Below are positions 35,022 through 45,989 of a DNA stretch of 51,957 nt, in pieces; positions within the stretch are counted from its first letter, which is position 1, and every line of letters begins with the position of its first letter. The DNA is taken from the NCBI GenBank assembly GCA_002718735.1, contig PBFR01000034.1, positions 1 to 51,957 of the forward strand. Direction: 5' to 3'. Source of the DNA: Halobacteriovoraceae bacterium (lineage in GTDB: Bacteria; Bdellovibrionota; Bacteriovoracia; Bacteriovoracales; Bacteriovoracaceae). Below the pieces are notes generated by a model. The model did no database searches, had not been told where the DNA came from, and saw nothing but the letters and a program-made list of their open reading frames with translations. Made by a program: the position numbers and the translations under genes.

Positions 35022-35576
35022 TCATTCGCGCCTTGTCAAAACATCTTCAAGTGCTGGGCGCCTTCTAGGCTTTGGCACAGTGCATGGACGACCTGCCATG
35101 ATAAGGCCTACTACTTCATAGTCTTCTCGATCAACGTCTATAAGCTTGTAGAAACGATCATCGGTTATTATTTTTGCTGTGCTCCATTTATAGCCTATTC
35201 CTTTCTCAGCAAGAGATAAAGCAAATAGCTGTACCGAGCAACTTAATGTTGCGTAGTCTTCTTTGTTAGTAAACTCATCAGGACTTCTCTTTTGACAGAA
35301 TGCAACAAGTTCAGGATTTAAAATCTTGTCTTGAATTGCTTCTTGCTTTGCAGGGGGAAGCTTCTCTCCCTTAGACTTTATTTCTAAGGCAAGTTGAGCA
35401 AGCTTCTTTTTGGTATCCCCTTTTATCAGGATATATCTCCAAGGGAAGCTAAATTTATGATTCGGTGCTTTTAGTGATGCGCTTAAGGCCTCTAAGATTT
35501 CTTCCTCTTTAACAGAATCTCTCTCAAAGGCGTGATACGTGCGACAATGTTCCAGTAATTGATTAAAGTTTTTCAT
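35022..35576 (-). CDS. nitroreductase-family FMN oxidoreductase
   Basis: 184 aa from the ATG at 35576; a TTG start 12 codons earlier has no ribosome site and adds a Lys-rich stretch, so I reject it. The nitroreductase fold is shown by the YHAFERDSVKEEEI start, the ASLKAPNHKFSFPWRYILIKG block and the GYKWSTAKIITDDRFYKL region, ending with VGLIMAGRP. It is closest in style to YdjA/Bacteriovorax-type small nitroreductases. It reduces nitro compounds, quinones or enones with NAD(P)H; the natural substrate is unknown. It lies 65 nt after polB and may share its transcript. Confidence 0.82.
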   Translation of the reverse strand: MKNFNQLLEHCRTYHAFERDSVKEEEILEALSASLKAPNHKFSFPWRYILIKGDTKKKLAQLALEIKSKGEKLPPAKQEAIQDKILNPELVAFCQKRSPDEFTNKEDYATLSCSVQLFALSLAEKGIGYKWSTAKIITDDRFYKLIDVDREDYEVVGLIMAGRPCTVPKPRRRPALEDVLTRRE

Positions 35577-35641
35577 AGAATATGAGCATATCCACTTTTT
35601 TTTCTTCTTCAAGCTTTAACTATCACTCTTTGGTAGACGGC

Positions 35642-37915
35642 CTAAAACATCGAGAGCTGATTGCCAGTGTGGATGTCATCAAAGTTCAAGCCTTGTCCTT
35701 GCAGAACTGTTTGAGCAACAGGCTTTATCTGCTTTTCTATATAGTGATGATAGTCTGGTTGATCCTTATTTTCTGATGCAGGCCGAGGGCCGCTCTTTGT
35801 GATGACGTAACGAATTGAACGAAGACGCTTCTGTTTTTCAAGGGGAAGAAGTCTTGCGGCCTTAATATGTGGAGGTACACTTTTTGTATATTCATCCAGG
35901 CCTTTTGAAAGCTTCTTTGTGTAGATAAGTTTTTTGTCGTATACACCACTTTCAAGTTTCTTTATCTCAGACTTTATAAACTGCTCGAGTGGCTCCCCTA
36001 TAAAAAGCCGCTCAAATAACGAGTACTGAAAGTCTTTGGCAAGCTCTGTCCAATCACTTCTCACATACTCCATTCCCACAAAACTCATCTGACCCTTGCT
36101 ATAGCCGACATATCTTTTTTTGGCGCCTTGATCCGAGCCTCTAGCACTTGAGAAGAAGATTTGTTCAAATTTTTTCTCAAATTCTACTTCCAATTTTGAA
36201 CTACATTTAAATTCATCTGAAATAATTTGTGAAAGGTAATAATTTAAATCACCGGCCATCTTCTCTACATCCTCCCCTCCATTTAATTTTACAAAAAGGG
36301 AGTCTGTATCTCCGTAAACAACTTTCAGGCCGAGATTGTCGAAAAAAGAAATTGATTGGTTTAAGATCCAGTGTCCAGTCGTAGTAATTGCTGTAGGCAA
36401 ATCTGAATGATAAAATCTCGATCTTGGAGACCCCATAACTCCATAAAAAGAGTTCATAAGAATTTTTATTGCCTGAGACAAGGCCTGATTATTGTTTTCT
36501 TTGGCCTTGCTCCTTTTATTTCCAAGCTCCTCTAAAAAGGAGGGTAAAATATTTTCACTTGAACTAAACTTAATCCCGCTTGGAGTTTTTACAGGATTGA
36601 CCTCACTCTTAAGCCTAGAGTAAGGATCGATTGAAAATGTTCTTATGATTGAAGGGTATAGACTCTTAAAATCAAAAACTGCAACATCTCGGTAAAGTCC
36701 TGCCACCGGCTCAATGACCATTCCACCGGCCGAGTGCTCTTCCCTCGCCATATCTAATACGTTTGGTGCGACATAGCCCTTTCTATGCAATCTTGGAAGA
36801 AAGAAATGGTCAAATGCCATTGTGGAGATTCCAACCTTGTCAATCTGCTGTCCACTAAACATACTTCTAGCGTGTATCAAGTTATAGATATCAAGTTTTG
36901 TAAATATCTGATGGACTAGCCTACAGTCTTCAATATTATAAAAGGCCAGTGAGGCCTTGTCCTCACGAAACCTTCTCTCAATTTCTTCAACCTTTTCTTT
37001 GCCTGTGGCCGATATATCTTTGCCTAAACCAAGCACTTCATTTGCAACGGTATCAAGCTTCATGTTTTTAAAAGAGAAGAAGTTGCTCCTTAGAAGTGGA
37101 GGGCCATCCAAGATGACTCTTCCTTTGATATTGGCGTAAAACATATTGTTTCTTTCTTGCAATTCAAGCTGAGAGCCATCCCTTCCAATATTTAGTTGTA
37201 CGCCGTACTTTCTTGCCTTATTGTCCAAAAACTTAAAATCAAAGCCCACCACATGCCAACCGACAATGTAATCAGGGTCAACCTCATTAATAAACTCAAC
37301 AGTTTTTTCCAGAAGTTCTTTTTCACTAGGCTTTACGTGGCACAAATCATCAAGCTGAGTGTCTGCATCACCTCTCATAAAGACGATATCGCGCTCTTTC
37401 TCTGGACCGAAATAACTAAGTCCCACAGAGAAAAGACTTCCATCCATTCCGGTCTCTATATCTAAAGAAAGAACGGATAGTTCTGGCCGAAACCACTCCG
37501 CCTTTACTTGTGGATTGGTATAGACCTTTAACTTACCTTGCATTTCATAGTCGCCTGAAAATGCCAAAGACCCATTAACAAAGCGTTCCATTAAAAACCT
37601 GGACTCTGGACGAATGTCATTTTCGTAGGAGCGGATTCCTTTTTGAGAAAGCTTTTCTCTGCCTTCATAAAGCTTTTGTAGGCGATCAAAATATAGGGCC
37701 TTAACAGGCTCTCCTTCAAATGTTCTTAGGGAAATATCTTTTTCTCTAATATGACCAATGTCTTGGGGAATGCTTGAACCTTTGCCGACAAAAAATAAAG
37801 GCTCTTGATTGTTAAACCTTAATAGAAATGGACCTTGCGTAGAAGTTCCATAAATTTCTAAAGGGTGTGGTTTCGAGTCATCCCAGAAACTATTTAGAAT
37901 AAAGCCTTGGTTCAT
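35642..37915 (-). CDS. polB: DNA polymerase II (family B)
   Basis: 757 aa, the size of E. coli Pol II (783). The 3'-5' exonuclease motifs are DIE (152-154) and YxxxD (326-330); Exo II reads GWHVVGFD (219-226), with His where most family members have Asn. Polymerase motifs are A DFKSLYPS (415-422), B KILMNSFYG (484-492) and C YGDTDS (534-539). Pol II acts in replication restart and translesion synthesis. Its ATG overlaps the stop of the trmB-like gene by 4 nt, so the two are translationally coupled. Confidence 0.93.
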   Translation of the reverse strand: MNQGFILNSFWDDSKPHPLEIYGTSTQGPFLLRFNNQEPLFFVGKGSSIPQDIGHIREKDISLRTFEGEPVKALYFDRLQKLYEGREKLSQKGIRSYENDIRPESRFLMERFVNGSLAFSGDYEMQGKLKVYTNPQVKAEWFRPELSVLSLDIETGMDGSLFSVGLSYFGPEKERDIVFMRGDADTQLDDLCHVKPSEKELLEKTVEFINEVDPDYIVGWHVVGFDFKFLDNKARKYGVQLNIGRDGSQLELQERNNMFYANIKGRVILDGPPLLRSNFFSFKNMKLDTVANEVLGLGKDISATGKEKVEEIERRFREDKASLAFYNIEDCRLVHQIFTKLDIYNLIHARSMFSGQQIDKVGISTMAFDHFFLPRLHRKGYVAPNVLDMAREEHSAGGMVIEPVAGLYRDVAVFDFKSLYPSIIRTFSIDPYSRLKSEVNPVKTPSGIKFSSSENILPSFLEELGNKRSKAKENNNQALSQAIKILMNSFYGVMGSPRSRFYHSDLPTAITTTGHWILNQSISFFDNLGLKVVYGDTDSLFVKLNGGEDVEKMAGDLNYYLSQIISDEFKCSSKLEVEFEKKFEQIFFSSARGSDQGAKKRYVGYSKGQMSFVGMEYVRSDWTELAKDFQYSLFERLFIGEPLEQFIKSEIKKLESGVYDKKLIYTKKLSKGLDEYTKSVPPHIKAARLLPLEKQKRLRSIRYVITKSGPRPASENKDQPDYHHYIEKQIKPVAQTVLQGQGLNFDDIHTGNQLSMF

Positions 37916-38583
37916 TTCTCACCTGAAATATTTAGTTTATATAAGCTTTGAGAACTTAAATGGTATTTTCTCTCAAAAGGCGTTAAAAATCCCTTTGGAA
38001 CAAACTCCTCCATCGCACACTCTCTCTTTGCAATATGTTGGACAACAGTCGAAAAGTCCTCAAGATATTTTTTCCAATTGCTCCTTATTTCAATTTCGCA
38101 ATTTAGTCCTAAGATAAAGCTTAGCATTGGATTGGCATACCACCTTCTTTTGACCCCCTTAAGCTTAGGCCAAGGATTAGGATATAAAATATACTGCTTG
38201 CATACCTTGAGGGCCCCTTGCTCTTGAAGCTCATACAAGGCAGGCCAAACATCTTGAAGATCCGCCTGGATTAAAACGAGGTTGCCTGGTAGGCTTTGTT
38301 TGAAGGTGTTCTTTCTCTCTATTCGACTAACAGATTTATCAACGCCTAAAACAACCTTATCAGGGTTTTCTAGTGCTAATAAATATGAACTCTCGCCAAC
38401 TCCACACCCTGTGTCGAAGATAACGTCTTTGCCACAAAGTTTTTCTTTCAAGACAATCTTTATCTTGTCTTTCTCTTCCGAAGGTCTTCGGTAGTTTTCT
38501 AGTGAAAACTTGGAAGCAATGGCGATTAGGTATTCATCACTTACGTATGACGATGCTGTTACTGGCTTGGAGCTAGATTTCAT
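37912..38583 (-). CDS. trmB: TrmB-like tRNA (guanine-N7) methyltransferase
   Basis: 223 aa. A SAM-binding motif I DTGCGVGES is at 57-65 and an acidic motif II VLGVDKS at 78-84. PNPWPK at 135-140 is the diagnostic TrmB substrate-binding motif (usual form PDPWPK), so it probably methylates G46 of tRNA. The N- and C-terminal parts are unlike the best-known TrmB proteins, so the symbol carries some doubt. It overlaps the sirtuin gene upstream and polB downstream, each by 4 nt. Confidence 0.75.
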   Translation of the reverse strand: MKSSSKPVTASSYVSDEYLIAIASKFSLENYRRPSEEKDKIKIVLKEKLCGKDVIFDTGCGVGESSYLLALENPDKVVLGVDKSVSRIERKNTFKQSLPGNLVLIQADLQDVWPALYELQEQGALKVCKQYILYPNPWPKLKGVKRRWYANPMLSFILGLNCEIEIRSNWKKYLEDFSTVVQHIAKRECAMEEFVPKGFLTPFERKYHLSSQSLYKLNISGEK

Positions 38584-39272
38584 TTTAGATACTTTTCTAT
38601 AAATTCAGGAACAATCTCACCGGCCTTTCCCCAAAAATTTTCGTGGTAGCTGGAGCTCATATTGGTTCGCTCTAGGTTAATTTCAATTGTCGCAACTCCA
38701 TACTTGTTGGCAAGTCCCACCAACCCTGCGGCTGGATAGACTTGGCTTGAGGTCCCTACAGTTATGTACAGATCAGCTTGCTCAATCACTTCTGGAATTT
38801 CATCACCACACTTAATCGCCTCTCCAAACCAAACGATATCTGGCCGCCAGATCTCATAGTCGGCCTCTTCAACCTGCCCCTCGAAGTATTTGATTTGTCC
38901 GGTATGGTTGTTTCTGATCTTTCTAAGTTCTCCGTGCATGTGCAAAATTTTTGTGGCGCCCCCTCTCTCATGTAGGTCATCCACGTTTTGAGTGATGACG
39001 CAAACATTATACTTTTCGCTCTTACTCAACTCCCCAATAGCTATATGGGCACTGTTTGGCTCAACTTGATTTAGCTGCTCTCTTCTGAGGTTATAAAATC
39101 TGTGCACAAGAGCTGGATCTCGCTCATAGGCCTGTGGCGTTGCAACTTCTTCAATTGAGTGATTTTCCCATAGGCCGTTTTGATCCCTGAAAGTTTTAAT
39201 TCCAGATTCCTGGGATACTCCAGCACCGGTTAGAAAGACAATGTTTTTTACTTTAGTTAAATTAATTTCCAC
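38580..39272 (-). CDS. cobB: zinc-less Sir2-family NAD-dependent deacylase (CobB-like)
   Basis: 230 aa from a GTG start with a GGAAA site. Sirtuin motifs: GAGVSQESGIKTFRD (16-30), QNVDDLHERGG (95-105) and catalytic H113 in HMHGE. FYNLRR carries Y60 and R63, the class III pair linked to succinyl/malonyl removal in CobB and SIRT5. The zinc ribbon that should follow HGEL has no cysteines at all (118-150), so this copy folds without zinc. It removes acyl groups from protein lysines using NAD. First gene of the cobB-trmB-polB run. Confidence 0.85.
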   Translation of the reverse strand: MEINLTKVKNIVFLTGAGVSQESGIKTFRDQNGLWENHSIEEVATPQAYERDPALVHRFYNLRREQLNQVEPNSAHIAIGELSKSEKYNVCVITQNVDDLHERGGATKILHMHGELRKIRNNHTGQIKYFEGQVEEADYEIWRPDIVWFGEAIKCGDEIPEVIEQADLYITVGTSSQVYPAAGLVGLANKYGVATIEINLERTNMSSSYHENFWGKAGEIVPEFIEKYLK

Positions 39273-39371
39273 TGGATTTCCGATGGCTTTTATTTCGATT
39301 CGCTGTTAAAAATAAGTACGTAAATCACCTTGTATTTAAAGCGCATTTTTGCAGGTATTTAAAGGCATAAC

Positions 39372-40589
39372 ATGAACCAAAACGCGTCCAGCAAAGAAAA
39401 AGTTGAATTTATAATGCTCCTAGGCAAGGCCTTGCACCACTATGGAGCAAGTGCGGACAGGATAGAGAAAGCGCTTTACGGTGTTTCTAGAGGGTTAAAT
39501 ATCCAGGGGAACTTTTTCTCCATCCCAACAAGTATATATGCAAATTTCAGGCTGCCAGATCACGATGAGTTCACCTCAATGGAGCGCTTGGAGCCAGGAA
39601 AGATAAACTTAGAGAAGCTCAGTGATGCGGATCAGACAGTAGACGACGTTCTAGATGGAAAAATCACCCTCGCTGAAGGAATCAATATTCTTAATGAAAT
39701 TTTCCAGAGAAGACCTCGATTTAATGACCTTCACGTTAATATAAGCCTTTTCATCCTGGCCTTTGGTGTTGCCATTATACTTAAAGGGTCTCTTCATGAT
39801 GCAGTTGCATCAGGTCTATTCTGTTTGGCGTCTGGCCTATTCACCTCTAAAGTAAAAACAGAGAGAATTGATACCATTTCAGAGGCGATCATCGCATTTG
39901 CAACCTCTTTTGGAGCATTTCTTCTTCCTTATTATCAAATCCCTATTAACCCAGGTCTTGTCATTTTGGCCGCAATCATCTTCTACATACCTGGCCTAAA
40001 CTTGACCATGGCAATTCATGAGCTTTCCTCACAAAACCTCACAAGTGGAACTGCAAGGCTTACAGGGGCCATGATAATTATGCTAAAAATCTCATTTGGC
40101 TCCTATATCGGGGCCCAGGTGGCAAAGTCTTTTTTTCCCACGGACTTTATGGCCACAGGCTATGTGCTGGATCCTCTATGGATCTGGCCTGTTCTTTTAT
40201 TTGTGCCTTTAACATTTGTAGTCAACTTTCAAGCAAACACACGTGATGCCTTTTGGATTGTTCTTGCGGGTGTTATAAGTTTCACATCTTCCAAATATGG
40301 CACAGCTTACTTTGGAGTTGTGGCCGGATCGTTTTTCAGTGGCACTGTGATTGGGGCCGGTTCTAATCTGTTTGCAAGATTTAAGCAAAGACCTTCTTTA
40401 ATTGTCGCACTTCCTGCTATTATTCTACTTGTCCCAGGAAGTATAAATTACAAGGGGTTAAACTTCCTATTTAGCCAAAATACTATCGATGGGATTAATG
40501 CCATCTTCAATTCCGCCAGTATTGGCATGGGTCTTGTCGCAGGTGCCTATTTTGGAAATGTGCTCATTAAGCCAAAAAGAACCCTATAG
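39372..40589 (+). CDS. ThrE-family threonine/serine exporter
   Basis: 405 aa, an integral membrane protein with a hydrophilic N-terminal domain (about 1-115, including the YGASADRIE motif of the ThrE family) followed by about ten membrane segments in two related halves (the classical ThrE N-terminal and the small C-terminal domain fused). The family exports threonine and serine by proton motive force. An AAAGG site precedes the ATG. It is divergent from the sirtuin gene and 78 nt upstream of the Na/Pi gene. Confidence 0.82.
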   Translation: MNQNASSKEKVEFIMLLGKALHHYGASADRIEKALYGVSRGLNIQGNFFSIPTSIYANFRLPDHDEFTSMERLEPGKINLEKLSDADQTVDDVLDGKITLAEGINILNEIFQRRPRFNDLHVNISLFILAFGVAIILKGSLHDAVASGLFCLASGLFTSKVKTERIDTISEAIIAFATSFGAFLLPYYQIPINPGLVILAAIIFYIPGLNLTMAIHELSSQNLTSGTARLTGAMIIMLKISFGSYIGAQVAKSFFPTDFMATGYVLDPLWIWPVLLFVPLTFVVNFQANTRDAFWIVLAGVISFTSSKYGTAYFGVVAGSFFSGTVIGAGSNLFARFKQRPSLIVALPAIILLVPGSINYKGLNFLFSQNTIDGINAIFNSASIGMGLVAGAYFGNVLIKPKRTL

Positions 40590-40667
40590 TTAGGCATCTT
40601 AACAAAACCCTAACACAACTTTCCTGAAGACTCTGGTATGTTGCCGTTGTCTAACAAGGAGAGCTTA

Positions 40668-41822
40668 ATGAACACACAACAAACGGCAATCACCAGTGAA
40701 GGATTGGACAAATCAAAGGTCCTTGACCTTATACTTAGAACCCTAGCGGTCGTATCACTTTTATTTATATTTCTAGTAGGTGTAAAAACACTTGGCTCAT
40801 CCTTTAAGCTCCTGGGCGGAGGTTTTGCAAAGGGGCTATTAAATGTAACAGCAAATCCAATCCTGGGATTATGCTCGGGAATGTTTGCCACAGTTTTATT
40901 TCAAAGCTCCTCTGTCACAACTTCGATAATAGTGGGCCTTGTGGCCAGTGGCTCACTACCTTTGGGAGGTGCAATTCCAATGGTAATGGGTGCAAACCTT
41001 GGAACGAGTGTCACAAACTCTTTGGTATCTTTGGGTTATTTAAAGAATCAAACACATTTTAGAAATGCATTTGCGGCGGCAACAGTGCATGACCTATTTA
41101 ACATCCTAACAGTGGCAGTAATGCTTCCTTTGGAACTCATGACAGGCATTCTTGAAAAGTCTGCATCAACTCTTGCGGCCATATTATATGGAAGCGGCTC
41201 GGCAATGTCTTACAACTCCCCTCTAAAAGCTGCTATTAAACCTGTTGCAAAGGGAGTCAAGGCTCTCATTACAGATGTTGTGGCACTTGAAGGTGTGTTG
41301 GCAGGTGTGGCGATGGTGGTAACGGCCGCGGTCTTAATCATTTTTTCCCTAAGCTTTATTGTTAAGATAATGAAAAAGGTTGTTGAGTCTAACAAAGGAG
41401 AAATTATAGAAAATCTCCTTTCCAAAAATGGTTATGTGGCGATTGTCTTCGGTTCATTATTGACGATTGCCGTTCAATCAAGCTCGATCACAACTTCTCT
41501 TTTAGTGCCAATGGCAGGTGCGGGAGTTATAGGACTAAAAACAATTTTACCAATAACCATAGGTGCAAATATAGGTACAACTGCAACGGCACTGCTGGCC
41601 GCTTTAACAGGAAATGTGGCAGGACTTGGGATTGCGCTTGTTCACTTTTTATTTAATATCTCTGGAATGCTGTTATGGTATGTTCATCCAACATTGAGAG
41701 AAGTTCCTGTAAAGCTTTGTGAAAAGCTTGCTGATAGAACACTAAAGAATAGGGCCCACGGGGTTGCCTATATTGCTGTGGTTTTCTTCGTTCTTCCACT
41801 TTCACTAACTTTTATTTTGTAA
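40668..41822 (+). CDS. Na+/phosphate cotransporter family protein (NptA-like)
   Basis: 384 aa from the ATG at 40668, which has AAGGAG eight nt upstream; the ATG 30 nt earlier lacks one. Two inverted halves each carry the QSSS signature of the Na/Pi family (near residue 80 and near residue 270), with GANLGTS and GANIGTT repeats after each. There are about eight to ten membrane segments and no PhoU domain. It takes up phosphate with sodium. A hairpin terminator follows at 41832. Confidence 0.87.
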   Translation: MNTQQTAITSEGLDKSKVLDLILRTLAVVSLLFIFLVGVKTLGSSFKLLGGGFAKGLLNVTANPILGLCSGMFATVLFQSSSVTTSIIVGLVASGSLPLGGAIPMVMGANLGTSVTNSLVSLGYLKNQTHFRNAFAAATVHDLFNILTVAVMLPLELMTGILEKSASTLAAILYGSGSAMSYNSPLKAAIKPVAKGVKALITDVVALEGVLAGVAMVVTAAVLIIFSLSFIVKIMKKVVESNKGEIIENLLSKNGYVAIVFGSLLTIAVQSSSITTSLLVPMAGAGVIGLKTILPITIGANIGTTATALLAALTGNVAGLGIALVHFLFNISGMLLWYVHPTLREVPVKLCEKLADRTLKNRAHGVAYIAVVFFVLPLSLTFIL

Positions 41823-41831
41823 ATAAATTTT

Positions 41832-41851
41832 GGGAAGGCATTTGCCTTCCC
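41832..41851 (+). terminator. hairpin terminator after Na/Pi gene
   Basis: A perfect 8-bp stem GGGAAGGC / GCCTTCCC with a 4-nt loop ATTT lies 10 nt after the stop codon. The following sequence has only a weak T-tract (ATTCTTGTG), so termination may be partial. Confidence 0.6.
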
Positions 41852-41915
41852 ATTCTTGTGAAAAAATCTTCAAAAACATAAATATTCCTTAATTTTTCTC
41901 CCATACAACCGAGTT

Positions 41916-42161
41916 ATGAAGGTCCAAGAACCAAGGCCAGTCGTAATGTCGAAGAAAAATAAAAATGATTTAGATTCCCTCGAGCAAAGAATGCAGGCAA
42001 CGGCCAAGTCTGCACCTATGTTGCTCTTTTTGGAGTTTAAATGCCCATTTTGTGATGAACTTAACGTCATGGCAAAGGCCTTAAGTTCTGAGTATGTCCT
42101 ATGTTCAAACAGCTCTTGTAGAAGAGTAATTCAAATAAAAAACCACGAGGATGTGGCCTAG
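41916..42161 (+). CDS. small zinc-ribbon-like protein
   Basis: 81 aa with two cysteine pairs: CPFC (near residue 43) and CSNSSC (near residue 63), a spacing that fits a small zinc ribbon. The N-terminal half is charged and helical. No ribosome site is strong; an alternative ATG lies ten codons in at 41946. The stop overlaps the end of the convergent 275-aa gene by 4 nt. Function not known. Confidence 0.5.
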   Translation: MKVQEPRPVVMSKKNKNDLDSLEQRMQATAKSAPMLLFLEFKCPFCDELNVMAKALSSEYVLCSNSSCRRVIQIKNHEDVA

Positions 42162-42985
42162 ACCTCTAAAAAATTTATTGGATAAAGAGTGTCTTTGCCT
42201 TGATGAACTGGACGTCCACCGATTTCAACCTTTAGACCTCTTTCGATATCTTGATGAAGCTTCTTCTGCCTTTCTATATCTTCAGCGTTAAGTAGCAAGT
42301 CATAATCTTCTAAACTTCTCTTTTTTCCACTTAATGCATTTAGGATATTCTTTTCACTGTAGTCGGACAAATAACAAAGAGAATTTGGGTGAGTATGTGC
42401 CGGAAGATGAGCGGCCTTAAGCTGCATATTGGCAAGCTGAGTGTGAATTTCCAAAGCACTTGAGCCCCACTGGGTAGCTCCGTAGCACATATGAATTCCA
42501 AAGACCCTACAAGCAAATGCCTTAGTTAACAGTCCAAGGCCAGGATACTTCTGTCCAAGAAAGCTATTTAAAGATGAGAGATTATGTCCAAACCATCTTC
42601 CTCTATCACTAGTGGGTATGGCCATATACATCGAGATTGGAATTAATCCCTCGTAATCTTCCTCAACTGCGAGCATTTGCAAAAAGTCTTCAGGTGCTTT
42701 CTCCTTTGGTATACCAAATCCAAAAATACCTGCGGGCATCGCCGAACAATCAAAAAAGACCCACTTATCCATCCCCATACCTTGATGGCCAAACGTGAGG
42801 CTATCCATTCGGTGAACTAAAGAGAAGAAATTGCTGTTTTTCACTGCTAAACAGTTTTTCAAATTTTCTTCTTTAAATTCTTTGCCAAATACACTCAGGT
42901 TATAATTATCAAACGCCTTGGGATTGCCTAAGAGGTATGGTTCTGCTTCATTTAAAATATTTTGGTATTTAACATCGATATTCAT
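42158..42985 (-). CDS. conserved-looking protein of unknown function
   Basis: Not recognised. 275 aa from the ATG at 42985; a longer frame to 43036 would overlap the divergent fadH start and has no ribosome site. No signal peptide, no membrane segment. The middle (about 80-200) is Gly- and aromatic-rich with stretches such as FGIPKEKAPEDF, SDRGRWFGHNLSSLN and QWGSSALEIHTQL, and the C-terminus has a His-rich HLPAHTHPN. It could be an acyltransferase- or hydrolase-like enzyme, but I cannot support either. Gap to fadH is 53 bp. Confidence 0.55.
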   Translation of the reverse strand: MNIDVKYQNILNEAEPYLLGNPKAFDNYNLSVFGKEFKEENLKNCLAVKNSNFFSLVHRMDSLTFGHQGMGMDKWVFFDCSAMPAGIFGFGIPKEKAPEDFLQMLAVEEDYEGLIPISMYMAIPTSDRGRWFGHNLSSLNSFLGQKYPGLGLLTKAFACRVFGIHMCYGATQWGSSALEIHTQLANMQLKAAHLPAHTHPNSLCYLSDYSEKNILNALSGKKRSLEDYDLLLNAEDIERQKKLHQDIERGLKVEIGGRPVHQGKDTLYPINFLEV

Positions 42986-43002
42986 AAGTATGATAATATT
43001 AG

Positions 43003-45069
<2,067 letters not shown>

Positions 45070-45249
45070 ACTACAAAGGAGTTTCTTTGTTAAGCATGCT
45101 TCGAGAAATTGGGAATTAAGGCGTCTTGGCCTTCAGTACAGAGAACATAGGACGAAATCTACATTTATAATTCTTTAAACTGGAATGAACCCCGCTGGTT
45201 GGACAGATCTTCGGGCTCTTTCCGAACAAGCCCAACTAGCTTTATCAGT
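45070..45249. other. intergenic region with probable IS end
   Basis: This 180-bp stretch holds no gene. A TGGAATGAACCCCGCTGGTT stretch at about 45180 is the kind of sequence found at the end of IS3-family elements, just outside the transposase remnant. I could not find its inverted partner on the other side. Confidence 0.35.
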
Positions 45250-45935
45250 TAATTCTCATATGCCAAAGGACTTTTATATCCCAAAGAGTAATGAAGTCTT
45301 TTGGCGTTGTATACTGCCTCGATAAATCTTCGAAGTTTTTTCATCACATCACGTAAGGTTTTATATCCTTTAATGTAAATTTCTTCATACTTGAGAGTCT
45401 TTAAAAATGACTCTGATAAAGGCATTTTGTGTCGGGCTGCCTTTGTCAGACATACTTATTCGAAATCCAGATTCTTTTAAATACCTAACGTATTCTTCAG
45501 ATCAATACTGGGCACCTTGATCACTATGGTGAATGCAGCCTAAGGTTTTCGAATGCCTTTCCCTCGTTAAACTTTTGATAAACTTGGAATTGATTTTTCT
45601 TTCTGACATGACAACTTTCAATCCCAAATTTCTTCATCATCCGAAGAACTATTTTATAATTATTCACATGGTCTTTAGACCTTAGCTCCCGCTCTATTCT
45701 CCTATACCCGCTGTATGTAACTTTCCGCTTTTTTTAGCATCTTAACTTGCAGATACAGGTCTCCAAGTTTGGCTTTTAAAGTTAGATTATCTCTCTCAAG
45801 AGACTTCTCTGGATCAGACTTAACTAGTTCTTCTGCCCACTTTGGGCAACAGCACTATCTGATCCAAGATCATAGGCACCCACCATAAACATTTAATTCC
45901 ATTTTAAGAAGTCGTTTATCACATATAAGCTTCAT
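45250..45935 (-). pseudogene. decayed IS3-family transposase (orfA and orfB remnants)
   Basis: Translating the minus strand in pieces gives the parts of an IS3 transposase in correct order. OrfA begins at 45935 after AAGGAG and continues as GAYDLGSDSAVAQ and WAEELVKSDPEKSLERDN. OrfB gives YSGYRRIERELRSK, KIVLRMMKKFGIESCHVRKKN, HHSDQGAQY, SEEYVRYLKESGFRISMSDKGSP, LSESFLKTLKYEEIYIKG and EAVYNAKRLHYSLGYKSPLAYEN at the end. Breaks: at least one frameshift in orfA (near 45840), an in-frame TGA after HSDQGAQY, a one-base shift after SPTQNA (near 45420), and a large missing stretch between the helix-turn-helix part and the first catalytic Asp. The element is not mobile on its own. Confidence 0.85.
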
Positions 45936-45989
45936 TTCTCCTTGAGGTTTGTTGTAAAAGCTCTCAATTAGAATCTAGGGTTTTAGACT

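Noticed and set aside
35577..35612. TTG start extension of the nitroreductase
   Set aside because: It adds a Lys-rich stretch unlike the family and has no ribosome site.
41832..41845. GG-N10-GC pattern resembling a sigma-54 site before the zinc-ribbon gene
   Set aside because: It lies wholly within the terminator hairpin, whose sequence creates the pattern, and it is 70 bp from the ATG.
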